NCBI GenBank assembly: GCA_051009015.1 | Contig: JBPCWZ010000022.1 | Location: 1-21,140 of the forward strand | DNA from: JAHRAH01 sp051009015 | GTDB lineage: Bacteria > Pseudomonadota > Gammaproteobacteria > Tethybacterales > Persebacteraceae | DNA length: 21,140 nucleotides | Reading direction: 5' to 3' | Shown: positions 7,138 to 14,077 of the stretch, in pieces | Layout: each line of letters starts with the position of its first letter | Position numbering within the stretch: the stretch's first letter is position 1 | The notes under the pieces: generated by a model | What the model saw: only the letters and a program-made list of their open reading frames with translations | Database searches by the model: none | What the model was told of the DNA's origin: nothing | Translations under genes and position numbers: made by a program

Positions 7138-8247
7138 ATGAAACGCAGAAAGTTTATTACCGGCGGCATCGTCGGGGCGGCGGCGCTTGCCGCATCCTGC
7201 TCTCAACCGGCGAGCGACAAAAAAACGCAAGCACCGGCGGTGCAAAGCGGCGAAAAGTTCAAATGGCGCATGACGACGACATGGCCGAAAGATTTTCCCG
7301 GCCTCGGCACCGGCGCCAATCAGTTGGCGAAATACATTACCGAAATGTCCGGCGGGCGGCTGGAAGTGGAAGTTTTTGGCGGCGGCGAGATAGTCCCGCC
7401 TTTGGAAGCGTTTGACGCCGTATCAACCGGCACGGCGCAGATGGGGCATGGCGCGGCTTATTACTGGAAGGGCAAAAACCCGGCGATGCAGTTTTTTGCC
7501 GCCGTGCCGTTCGGGCTTAACGCGCAGGAGATGAATGCCTGGATCTATTACGGCGGCGGGCAGAAGTTGTGGGATGACCTCTATGCCGAGTTCAACCTCA
7601 AGCCGTTTTTGGCGGGCAATACCGGCGTGCAGATGGGCGGATGGTTCAAGCGCGAGATAAACTCGCTGGACGATATGAAAGGGTTGAAAATGCGCATTCC
7701 CGGACTTGCCGGCGATGTGCTCAGCGCCGTTGGCGGCACGCCGAAACTTCTGCCCGGCGGCGAGATCTTTACCGCTTTGGAATCCGGCGCCATTGACGCA
7801 TCCGAATGGGTCGGTCCTTATAACGATTTGGCTTTCGGTTTTTACAAGATAACCAAGTTGTATTATTATCCGGGCTGGCACGAGCCGGGCACGGCGCTGG
7901 AAAGTTTTGTCAACAAAAGCGCCTATGACGAGTTGCCCGCCGATTTGCAGCAAGTTGTCGCTACCGCCTGTCAAGCGGCGAATTTGGATATGTTGTCGGA
8001 ATTCACCGCCCGCAACGGTCAGGCGCTTGCCGATTTGACCGGCAAACACGGCGTGTTGTTAAAGCGTTTTCCGGATGATGTGTTGTCGGCGCTTGCCAAA
8101 ACCGCCGATGAGATTGTCGGCGATGTCGCAAACGATGATGCGGCGGCGAGGAAGGTTTATGACTCGTTTGCCGACTTCCGCCGCAAGGTATCGGGCTGGA
8201 CGAAGTTGTCCGAAACCGGCTACGCCCTCGCCCGCGACAAGGCATAA
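7138..8247 (+). CDS. dctP: TRAP transporter substrate-binding protein, DctP family (TakP-like)
   Basis: This 369-residue receptor begins MKRRKFITGG, a twin-arginine leader (R3-R4), followed by a hydrophobic stretch ending LAASC. It may be exported folded by Tat and possibly lipidated at C21. The mature part shows the DctP fold: WRMTTTWPKDFPGLGTG, the TAQMGHGAAYYWKGK segment, NTGVQMGGWF, the conserved arginine in GLKMRIPGL (R186) and the EWVGPYNDLAFG segment. This pattern is that of the TakP/TTHA0766 subgroup, whose known ligands are 2-oxo acids or calcium lactate. A carboxylate ligand is therefore likely, but not proven. The ATG at 7138 is chosen because AAGGAG lies seven bases upstream and it begins the Tat motif. 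The permease genes dctQ and dctM follow, so the transporter is complete. Confidence 0.9.
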   Translation: MKRRKFITGGIVGAAALAASCSQPASDKKTQAPAVQSGEKFKWRMTTTWPKDFPGLGTGANQLAKYITEMSGGRLEVEVFGGGEIVPPLEAFDAVSTGTAQMGHGAAYYWKGKNPAMQFFAAVPFGLNAQEMNAWIYYGGGQKLWDDLYAEFNLKPFLAGNTGVQMGGWFKREINSLDDMKGLKMRIPGLAGDVLSAVGGTPKLLPGGEIFTALESGAIDASEWVGPYNDLAFGFYKITKLYYYPGWHEPGTALESFVNKSAYDELPADLQQVVATACQAANLDMLSEFTARNGQALADLTGKHGVLLKRFPDDVLSALAKTADEIVGDVANDDAAARKVYDSFADFRRKVSGWTKLSETGYALARDKA

Positions 8248-8262
8248 TTTTCGCAAACCCGC

Positions 8263-8297
8263 GCGGGCGGGCGGGAAACTATCCCCCGCCCGCCCGC
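8263..8297 (+). other. Strong intercistronic hairpin between dctP and dctQ
   Basis: GCGGGCGGGCGGG (8263-8275) pairs perfectly with CCCGCCCGCCCGC (8285-8297) around a nine-base loop, 15 bases after the dctP stop. No T-run follows. Such hairpins after binding-protein genes often protect the upstream mRNA or cut read-through, so that more receptor than permease is made. That role is inferred from position. Confidence 0.6.
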
Positions 8298-8319
8298 CGT
8301 TTGCCATTACCGCGCCGCA

Positions 8320-8883
8320 ATGTTTATCGCGCGCAGGTTGCAGCGAAAGTTGCGAAAAACAGTCAATGTCCTGACCGGCATAAACGCCGCGGTCGGGCGT
8401 TTTGTCGCGTGGTTTATGCCGCTGATGACGGCGGCGGTTTTGGCGATTGTTGTTTTCGCTTCGGTCTTTCGGCTGGGCTGGGTTTGGTTTGGCGAGTTGG
8501 TGGCATATATGCATGCGATTGTCTTTACCGCCGCCGCCGCTTATACTTTGGGCTGCGACGAGCATGTGCGCATTGATGTCTGGTACGGGCGGATGTCTGT
8601 GCGCGGGCGGGCGGTTGTCAATCTTTTGGGCGTGTTGTTTTTGCTGATGCCGGTTTGCGGCGTGATATTGTTTTATTCTTATCCTTATGTGCGCGATTCC
8701 TGGGCGGTGCGGGAGTATTCTCCCGAAGGCGCGGGTTTGCCGGCGGTTTTTATTCTCAAGAGTTTTATTTTGATAATGCCGGTTTTGCTTCTTATGCAGG
8801 GGATGGCGATGGTGATTGATGCATGCCTTGTTTTGTTTGGCGAAAAAGAGGGGAATGAAGGGGAGGAAGAAAAAAGGCAATGA
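8320..8883 (+). CDS. dctQ: TRAP transporter small permease, DctQ family
   Basis: This 187-residue protein has four hydrophobic segments at about residues 33-52, 60-80, 98-120 and 138-165, the usual DctQ topology. It also carries DctQ-like features between helices 2 and 3 (DEHVRIDVWYGRMS). It binds the large permease DctM in the inner membrane and is needed for sodium-driven uptake. The start at 8320 has no clear Shine-Dalgarno sequence and lies 22 bases after the intercistronic hairpin, so its expression may depend on coupling or reinitiation. The end overlaps dctM in an ATGA junction (8880-8883), the normal arrangement for these stoichiometric partners. The C-terminal tail is Glu/Lys-rich. 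Confidence 0.88.
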   Translation: MFIARRLQRKLRKTVNVLTGINAAVGRFVAWFMPLMTAAVLAIVVFASVFRLGWVWFGELVAYMHAIVFTAAAAYTLGCDEHVRIDVWYGRMSVRGRAVVNLLGVLFLLMPVCGVILFYSYPYVRDSWAVREYSPEGAGLPAVFILKSFILIMPVLLLMQGMAMVIDACLVLFGEKEGNEGEEEKRQ

Positions 8884-10244
8884 CCGCGCCGTTTTTGATG
8901 TTTGCTTTTGTCATCGCGGTGCTGATGGCGGGTTTTCCGGTCGCTTTTGCCCTTGCCGGCGGGGCATTAATCTTTGCCGCCATCGGCGCGATGGCGGGTA
9001 TTTTTGACGCTTCTTTATTATCGGGCATTCCGTCGCGTATTTACGGCGTGATGACAAACGAAACCCTGATAGCGGTGCCGCTTTTTGTATTTATGGGCAC
9101 GGTGCTGGAACAGGGCAAAATAGCAGAGCGTCTTTTGGAAGAGATGGGGCGTTTATTCGGGCGCGTGCGCGGCGGTTTGGCGGTATCGGTTTGTTTGGTC
9201 GGCGCGGTTTTGGCGGCATCAACCGGCATTGTCGGGGCGACGGTGGTGACGATGGGTTTATTATCCCTGCCGGTAATGTTGCGTCATCAATACTGCCCGC
9301 GTTTGGCTTGCGGCGTGATAAGCGCATCGGGCACTTTGGGGCAGATAATCCCGCCGTCCATTGTTTTGGTAATACTCGGCGATGTTATCGGCAATGCCAA
9401 TCAACTTGCGCAGTTGCAGTTGCGGAACTTTTCGCCCGAGCCGGTATCGGTTGGCGATTTGTTTTTGGGCGCGCTTATTCCGGGGCTGATGCTGGTTTTG
9501 ATGTATGTTTGTTATGTATTGTTTGCGGCGTTTATCAACCCTTCGCGCGCGCCTTTGCCAAAGGGTTTTGACGCGCCGCCGGACATTGTGAAGACATTAA
9601 AAGTACTCGTTCCTCCGGCGGTGTTAATCTTTCTGGTATTGGGTTCCATTTTGTTCGGCATTGCAACGCCGACTGAGGCGGCGGCTGTCGGGGCGGGCGG
9701 TGCTTTGGCATTGGCGGCGATTAATCGGCGCTTGTCGCTTGCGGCGATTGGCGAATGCGCGCGCCGGACGACGAGGATAACCTGCATGGTTTTTCTCATC
9801 TTCATCGGCGCGGGGATTTTTTCTTTGGTCTTTCGGGGTTTTGGCGGCGATGCGGCGGTGACGGCGGTTTTGGAATCATTGCCCGGCGGTTTGCTGGGGG
9901 CGATGCTGGCGGTAATGATTCTTATGTTTATTCTGGGTTTCTTTTTGGATTTTATTGAGATTGTTTTGGTTGTTGTGCCGGTTGTCGCTCCGGCGCTTAT
10001 TAAGTTGGGGGCGGACCCGGTTTGGCTGGGCGTGATGATAGCGGTAAATTTGCAAACTTCGTTTCTAACTCCGCCGTTCGGCTTTGCCTTGTTTTATCTG
10101 CGCGGCGTGGCGCCGAAAGATTTGCCGAGTTCCAAAATATACCGCGGCGCGATACCTTTTGTTTGTTTGCAACTTCTTCTGCTGTTAATATTGTGGCACT
10201 TGCCGCAAGCGGCGACATGGCTGCCGGATAAGGTGTACGGATAA
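8880..10244 (+). CDS. dctM: TRAP transporter large permease, DctM family
   Basis: This 454-residue, very hydrophobic protein has about 11-12 transmembrane segments along its whole length. It shows DctM hallmarks: GFPVAFALAGGAL near the start, TGIVGATVVTMG, the conserved SGTLGQIIPPSIVLVILGD stretch, ATPTEAAAVGAGGA, and the end pattern NLQTSFLTPPFGFALFYLRG. The length is slightly above the usual 425-440. DctM is the transport subunit of the sodium-coupled TRAP system and works with DctQ and the DctP receptor encoded just upstream. The ATG overlaps the dctQ stop by four bases, with AAAAGG and GGAGGAAG upstream. The following gene converges, and a short hairpin lies between them. Confidence 0.93.
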   Translation: MTAPFLMFAFVIAVLMAGFPVAFALAGGALIFAAIGAMAGIFDASLLSGIPSRIYGVMTNETLIAVPLFVFMGTVLEQGKIAERLLEEMGRLFGRVRGGLAVSVCLVGAVLAASTGIVGATVVTMGLLSLPVMLRHQYCPRLACGVISASGTLGQIIPPSIVLVILGDVIGNANQLAQLQLRNFSPEPVSVGDLFLGALIPGLMLVLMYVCYVLFAAFINPSRAPLPKGFDAPPDIVKTLKVLVPPAVLIFLVLGSILFGIATPTEAAAVGAGGALALAAINRRLSLAAIGECARRTTRITCMVFLIFIGAGIFSLVFRGFGGDAAVTAVLESLPGGLLGAMLAVMILMFILGFFLDFIEIVLVVVPVVAPALIKLGADPVWLGVMIAVNLQTSFLTPPFGFALFYLRGVAPKDLPSSKIYRGAIPFVCLQLLLLLILWHLPQAATWLPDKVYG

Positions 10245-10255
10245 AAAGCATAACA

Positions 10256-10273
10256 TTCCCGCAGGGGCGGGAA
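10256..10273. repeat. Short palindrome TTCCCGC/GCGGGAA between dctM and mscS, possible terminator
   Basis: TTCCCGC (10256-10262) pairs with GCGGGAA (10267-10273) around a four-base loop, between two convergent genes. On the minus strand it is followed shortly by a TTTTT run, so it could end the mscS transcript. It resembles the ATTCCCGC palindromes found at 12021, 16636 and 17497. Confidence 0.45.
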
Positions 10274-10278
10274 ACTAA

Positions 10279-11361
10279 TCACTCCTTATCGTTTGGCGGC
10301 GGGGTGCTTTCGGTAATGTGAAGGGTGCGGGTTGGAAAAGCGAATTCCGCGCCGTGTTTGGCTATGATGTCGGCGACGGTCAAAAGTATCTCTTCCTTGA
10401 CTTCGTGAAAAGCCCGCCATTGCGTTGTCGTCGTCATCGCGTAGATAAAACAATCGGCGGATGATGCGCCATAGCGGTCCAGATTGACAATGCATATCTG
10501 CTTTTGGTCAATGTCTTTGTGTTTGGCAAGCACCTGGCGGATGTCGGCGAGGATGGCGCGGATTTTGCCGATGTCGTCATAACGAACGCCGAAATATTCG
10601 TAAATGCGGCGGTTTGTCATGCGCTGCGGGTTTTCTATGATGCCGCCGGAAAAAAGCGAGTTGGGAATATAAAGCGGGCGCTGGTCAAAAGTGCGGATTT
10701 GCGTCAGCCGCCAGCCGATTCTTTCCACCGTCCCTTCGGCATTGATGGACGGGCAGCGAATCCAATCGCCGACGACAAAAGGGCGCTCCCAAAATATCAT
10801 CAAACCCGAAAAGAAGTTTGCCAGCGTGTCCTTGGCGGCAAAACCCAAAACAACGCCGCCGACTCCGCCAAAAGCCAAAATGCCGGAGACGGAAACGCCG
10901 AGCGCGTCCATCGCCGTCAGTGCCGCCAAAACAAAAACCGCAAAACGCAGCATGCGAAAGACGGAATACAAAATGCCCGGTGCCAGATCCTTGTCGCCGA
11001 TGCGCAATATGCGGTTGCGATAGACGCGCTCCAACTCGCCTATCAGCCGCATCAGAAGCCAAAAGACGGTGACGACAATTATCATCGCGCGCAAATCCGC
11101 CGAGAACTCGCGCACTCCGGAAAACTGCGGAAAATGTTGCGCGACCGAAAAAGCCGCATGCTGCAAGCCGATGGCGACAATCGCCGTCATCAGCGGCGCA
11201 TCCACGACATTGATAACCGCATTGTCCCACGGCGATTCGGTTTTGTTTGCATGCCGGCGCAACTTGCGGCGCACCCGCAGCCAGACAAAAAGCAAAACGC
11301 CGGATATCGCCAAAGTCGCCAATGCTTCCGCCGCAAACCACAAATCTTTCATTATCATCAT
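10279..11361 (-). CDS. MscS-family mechanosensitive ion channel
   Basis: This 360-residue protein carries an MscS core. There are hydrophobic helices at about residues 8-30, 57-77, 90-108 and 132-152. The pore-lining TM3 is rich in Gly and Ala (ILAFGGVGGVVLGFAAKDTL, about 161-180). The beta domain (about 192-250) contains ERPFVVGDWI, GTVERIGWRLTQIRT and the YIPNSLF segment. A C-terminal alpha/beta domain follows. Such channels open under membrane tension and release solutes during hypo-osmotic shock. It has more N-terminal helices than E. coli MscS (286 residues), so it is a medium-sized family member. The start ATG at 11361-11359 overlaps the msrQ stop in ATGA, with AAGGCG upstream, so translation is probably coupled to msrQ. 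Confidence 0.9.
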   Translation of the reverse strand: MMIMKDLWFAAEALATLAISGVLLFVWLRVRRKLRRHANKTESPWDNAVINVVDAPLMTAIVAIGLQHAAFSVAQHFPQFSGVREFSADLRAMIIVVTVFWLLMRLIGELERVYRNRILRIGDKDLAPGILYSVFRMLRFAVFVLAALTAMDALGVSVSGILAFGGVGGVVLGFAAKDTLANFFSGLMIFWERPFVVGDWIRCPSINAEGTVERIGWRLTQIRTFDQRPLYIPNSLFSGGIIENPQRMTNRRIYEYFGVRYDDIGKIRAILADIRQVLAKHKDIDQKQICIVNLDRYGASSADCFIYAMTTTTQWRAFHEVKEEILLTVADIIAKHGAEFAFPTRTLHITESTPPPNDKE

Positions 11362-11978
11362 CGCCGCGCCTTGTTAAGTTTGCCCGCTATTTTGGCAAGA
11401 CGCCCGCGCATGACCGGCAGGCGGCAAAACAGCAAAAAAGCCAATATCGCGCCATGTGCCGCCGCGCCGCCCCAGTCGTCGCCTTTTTTCAGCCACAGGT
11501 AATGCAAGATGGCGAGAATGCCAATGACATAAACCAGCCGGTGCAGCGTTTGCCATTTTTTGCCGCCGAGTTTGCGGGCGCACCAATCGGCGGAAGTCGC
11601 CGCCAGCGGCACAAGCAACACAAAAGCGGCAAAGCCGACGGTGATATATTTGCGTTCAATAATATCTTCCGCCAGAAGCGAAAAATCCAGTTGCAAATCC
11701 AGCAGCAGATAAACGGAAAAATGCCCGGCGGCATAGGCAAAAACAAAAAGCCCGCACATGCGCCGCAAGCGCGCGAGTTTGTTTATGCCGGTCAGATGGC
11801 GCAGGGGCGTGATGGCGAGGGTGATAAGCAAAATGCGCAATGCCCATTCGCCGGTCGTATGCGTAAGCGCCGCCGCAGGGTCAACGGCGGACGGCAAGCG
11901 CAAAGCCGCAGCCAAAGCCGGCGCGCACAAAAGCGCAAAAACCAGCGCTTTAACCGCCGTCAAAACAACCCCCGCCAA
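11358..11978 (-). CDS. msrQ: MsrQ (YedZ), haem-binding membrane subunit of the MsrPQ repair system
   Basis: This protein of about 206 residues has six hydrophobic segments and the family's marks. TTGEWALRILLITLAITPLR follows the first helix and loop, then come RRMCGLFVFAYAAGHFSVYLL with H86, LHRLVY with H146 and LHYLW with H159. These histidines match the haem b ligands of YedZ/MsrQ. MsrQ passes electrons from the quinone pool or flavin reductase to the periplasmic methionine sulfoxide reductase MsrP. No msrP gene adjoins it here. The frame has no ATG near its start; the assigned start is TTG at 11978-11976. An ATG at 11982 lies out of frame and would join the frame if one G were lost from the GGGGG run (minus strand) at 11973-11969. 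The mscS gene overlaps its end. Confidence 0.85.
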   Translation of the reverse strand: MAGVVLTAVKALVFALLCAPALAAALRLPSAVDPAAALTHTTGEWALRILLITLAITPLRHLTGINKLARLRRMCGLFVFAYAAGHFSVYLLLDLQLDFSLLAEDIIERKYITVGFAAFVLLVPLAATSADWCARKLGGKKWQTLHRLVYVIGILAILHYLWLKKGDDWGGAAAHGAILAFLLFCRLPVMRGRLAKIAGKLNKARR

Positions 11979-11991
11979 TCATAACCCCGCC

Positions 11992-11997
11992 ATTGTA
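11992..11997 (-). promoter_or_regulatory. Weak -10 candidate for msrQ-mscS
   Basis: On the minus strand TACAAT spans 11997-11992, putting a start near 11985, only a few bases before the TTG start. No extended TG or -35 box is visible. It is the best candidate in the gap but is weak. Confidence 0.25.
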
Positions 11998-12020
11998 GCG
12001 CAAAACCGCCTTTTCCCGTC

Positions 12021-12073
12021 ATTCCCGCGAAAGCGGGAATCCAAACGCGCCCGCAAGGGCGCCCCTTCGGGGC
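12021..12073. repeat. Composite palindromic element: three consecutive hairpins
   Basis: Three perfect hairpins stand in a row. ATTCCCGC/GCGGGAAT (12021-12040) closes a GAAA loop. GCGCCC/GGGCGC (12047-12062) closes a GCAA loop. GCCCC/GGGGC (12061-12073, sharing two bases with the second) closes a TTC loop and is followed by TTTAATT. It lies between the divergent msrQ and GIY-YIG genes, so it does not end either transcript. It looks like a REP/BIME-type dispersed element. The rest of the 11979-12180 gap holds only the promoter candidates. Confidence 0.65.
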
Positions 12074-12120
12074 TTTAATTACGAGTGCGCTTTGCCCCGT
12101 GCTATGTATAGGGATTATTG

Positions 12121-12129
12121 TGTTATATT
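12121..12129 (+). promoter_or_regulatory. Extended -10 promoter of the GIY-YIG gene
   Basis: The site reads TG-T-TATATT, giving a predicted start near 12136 and a leader of about 45 bases ending in AAAAGGAG. No fitting -35 box was found. Confidence 0.4.
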
Positions 12130-12180
12130 CGCGCATAGCCGATTGTCTGATTGGCTGAAATCACAAAAGGAGAAAACACA

Positions 12181-12780
12181 ATGGCAACGAAAAAACAAAC
12201 AAACAACAAACCCTCATCGGCGGAAGGGGCAAAGCCCGCCATTATTCGCATCGGATGGGACGAGAAATCGTATCCGCTGTCCGACTTTGCGAAAAAGCAA
12301 AAGCCGCTGATGGATAAGCGCGGGGATTGGGGTATCTACCAAATCTATGGCGAGCATCCGGCTTACGGCTCGGACACCTTGCTTTACATCGGCTTGTGCG
12401 GCGAAGGCAAGAATACCAAGCAAACGATTGGCAAGCGGGTAAGCCAGCACCCCGAATTCATGCGCGAGCCGTATCACAGCGAAGCGCGGGTTTATGTCGG
12501 TCACTTGATAAGCGAAAGCCCCGGCATAAAGACCGGCAAAGCCCAACAAGAGTGGGCTGACCATATCTGCCGGGCGGAAAAATTGCTGATATTCTTCCAC
12601 AAACCGGCATATAACTCCACGGATATCACGGGCATCTCCGAAGAATTGTCGGGGATGAATATCCGGGTGTTCAATTTCGGCAATTGCCGAAAACTGCAGG
12701 GCGAAGTGTCCAGCGATTTCTATCGCGAGTACAACGAAAAGTACACCGAGGGCAAGTTCAAACCTTACCGTCTGTCATAA
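12181..12780 (+). CDS. Stand-alone GIY-YIG nuclease-domain protein
   Basis: This 199-residue protein has a GIY-YIG core. WGIYQIYG (50-57) gives the GIY element and LLYIG (67-71) the YIG element. The catalytic arginine is R86 in GKRVSQH, the metal-binding glutamate is E133 in AEKLLIFFH, and N145 ends the core in KPAYNS. All expected active-site residues seem present, so it is probably a working endonuclease. The spacing between GIY and YIG (15 residues) is within the family range. There is no UvrC-like or homing-endonuclease DNA-binding domain; the first 20 residues are Lys/Gln/Asn-rich and the C-terminus is basic and Tyr-rich. The ATG at 12181 is chosen for its AAGGAG site eight bases upstream. 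It stands alone, with a divergent gene before it and a convergent one after. Its cellular role is unknown. Confidence 0.8.
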   Translation: MATKKQTNNKPSSAEGAKPAIIRIGWDEKSYPLSDFAKKQKPLMDKRGDWGIYQIYGEHPAYGSDTLLYIGLCGEGKNTKQTIGKRVSQHPEFMREPYHSEARVYVGHLISESPGIKTGKAQQEWADHICRAEKLLIFFHKPAYNSTDITGISEELSGMNIRVFNFGNCRKLQGEVSSDFYREYNEKYTEGKFKPYRLS

Positions 12781-12788
12781 CAGACGGT
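12767..12788 (+). terminator. Hairpin over the GIY-YIG stop codon
   Basis: ACCGTCTGT (12767-12775) pairs with ACAGACGGT (12780-12788) around CATA. The stop codon TAA lies at the loop and start of the second arm. No T-run follows. It may act together with the stronger hairpin at 12806-12834. Confidence 0.4.
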
Positions 12789-12805
12789 CGCCCTAATCGT
12801 GCGGC

Positions 12806-12834
12806 GGCGGCGGGCGGTATTGCCGTTCGCCGCC
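12806..12834 (+). terminator. Probable terminator of the GIY-YIG gene
   Basis: GGCGGCGGGCGG (12806-12817) pairs with CCGTTCGCCGCC (12823-12834) over 12 bp, including two G-T pairs, with a TATTG loop. TTTGCC and further T-rich sequence follow on the plus strand. It lies between convergent genes. Only plus-strand termination is supported by the T content. Confidence 0.55.
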
Positions 12835-12864
12835 TTTGCCTTACTTGTTGTTGTCGCCCTATTC

Positions 12865-14040
12865 CTATTTGCGCAACAACTCTTCGGTTTTTTGCTCTAT
12901 TGCTTTCTGCAAAATAAGCACGATAGCGCTATCTTTGCCATGGTTGGCTATGGCACGATATAACGGCATGTTTCCATTTTTATCGCGTGCAAACACATCT
13001 GCCCCCGCTTTGACAAGGGCGAGGGCAGTTTCGGTTTGACCTTGCCATGCCGCATTATGCAAAGGCGTTGAGCCATCGTTAGTTTTTGCCTCAATATCCG
13101 CCCCTGCTTTGACAAGGGCAAGAGCGGTTTCGGTATTATTGAAAAATGCCGCATAATGCAAAGGCGTATTATCCCTGCTCCCTTTTACATCAACATCAGC
13201 CCCCGCCTTGACGAGGGCAAGGGCGATTTCGGTTTGACCTTTCAATCCCGCTTCATGCAAAGGTGTCGTGCCATCGTTATCTTTTGCCTTGATATCCGCC
13301 CCCGCTTTGATAAGGGCGAGGGCGGTTTTGGTTTGACTTTTCTTTGCCGCAAAATGCAAAGGCGTCGCGCCATCGTTATCTTTTGTGTCAATATCCGCCC
13401 CCGCTTTGACAAGAGCAATCGCGATTTCGGTTTGACCCGCCCCTGCCGCAAAATGCAAAGGCGTCCAGCCGTCTTTTGCTTTTGCGTCAATATCCGCTCC
13501 TGCTTTGATAAGGGCAAGGACAATTTTGGTTGGACCTACAACTGCTGCAACCTGCAAAGGTGTTCCGCCCGTATTGGTTTTTGCGTCAATATCCGCTCCC
13601 GCTTTGATAAGGGCAAGGGCGGTTTCGGTATGCCCTCCCTCTGTCGCAAAGTACAAAGGTGTCGCGCCAAGTCCCCCTCTTGCGTTGATGTCCGCTCCCG
13701 CTTTGACAAGGGCAAGGACAATTTCAGTTTGACCTTTCCTTGCCGCCAGATGCAAAGGCGTTGTGTCATGGTTAGCTTTTGCGTCAATATCCGCCCCTGC
13801 TTTGATAAAGAAAAGCGCAGTTTCAGTGTGACCGAGTAATACCGCCAGATGCAAAGGTGCCATGCCACGAATGCCTTTTGCATTAACATCCGCCCCGCCT
13901 TTAATTAGGCGTTTGACTTCGGCAATTTTGCCATCCGCCGCCGCTTGATGCAAAGGCGTATGTTCGCTATCGGCGAAAGCCGCCCCGCCGATGATGGTGG
14001 CGATGAAAAAGGCGCACAAGGCGCGCAAAAGTTTGGTCAT
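12865..14040 (-). CDS. Secreted ankyrin-repeat protein A (10 repeats plus cap)
   Basis: This 391-residue protein starts MTKLLRALCAFF and has a Sec signal peptide ending near AFA-D at residue 23. Ten ankyrin repeats of exactly 33 residues follow (about 25-354), most close to DGxTPLHxAAxxGQTEIALALVKAGADIDAK. A C-terminal capping repeat then runs into a Lys/Glu-rich helix ending EELLRK. It should act outside the cytoplasm, as a periplasmic or secreted protein-binding scaffold; ankyrin repeats have no enzymatic role of their own. The ATG at 14040-14038 has AAAGGAG upstream. Leader, last repeats and tail are nearly the same as in the neighbour at 14078-15055, so the two are recent tandem duplicates. 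It is the last gene of a four-gene minus-strand operon. Whether the target is host or bacterial is unknown. Confidence 0.88.
   Translation of the reverse strand: MTKLLRALCAFFIATIIGGAAFADSEHTPLHQAAADGKIAEVKRLIKGGADVNAKGIRGMAPLHLAVLLGHTETALFFIKAGADIDAKANHDTTPLHLAARKGQTEIVLALVKAGADINARGGLGATPLYFATEGGHTETALALIKAGADIDAKTNTGGTPLQVAAVVGPTKIVLALIKAGADIDAKAKDGWTPLHFAAGAGQTEIAIALVKAGADIDTKDNDGATPLHFAAKKSQTKTALALIKAGADIKAKDNDGTTPLHEAGLKGQTEIALALVKAGADVDVKGSRDNTPLHYAAFFNNTETALALVKAGADIEAKTNDGSTPLHNAAWQGQTETALALVKAGADVFARDKNGNMPLYRAIANHGKDSAIVLILQKAIEQKTEELLRK
12979..13968 (-). repeat. Tandem 99-bp coding repeats (ankyrin gene A)
   Basis: About ten copies of a 99-base unit encode the ankyrin repeats. On the plus strand a core such as CCCGCTTTGACAAGGGCAAG recurs at the same phase in nearly every unit, so the DNA itself, not only the protein, is repetitive. 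This should favour slippage and recombination that changes repeat number in frame. Confidence 0.8.
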
Positions 14041-14077
14041 GGTGTTTCTCCTTTTTGTGTGTGAAAAATATTTATTC

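Noticed and set aside
10504..11502. Plus-strand open frame of 332 codons opposite mscS
   Set aside because: The minus strand encodes a clear MscS channel; the antisense product is rich in Arg, His and Gln, with no family motif.
11247..11984. Plus-strand open frame of 245 codons opposite msrQ
   Set aside because: MsrQ helices and histidines are plain on the minus strand; this product is Gln/Arg/Lys-rich low-complexity sequence typical of antisense to membrane genes.
12865..12964. Possible pseudogene remnant, as gene A ends close to a hairpin
   Set aside because: The end of gene A aligns with the cap and tail of genes B and C (GKDS, then EELLRK), so it is complete.
13156..13839. Plus-strand open frame of 227 codons across ankyrin gene A
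   Set aside because: It is an antisense shadow of the tandem repeats; its Cys/Arg/Phe-rich product simply mirrors the 99-base unit and it has no ribosome-binding site.
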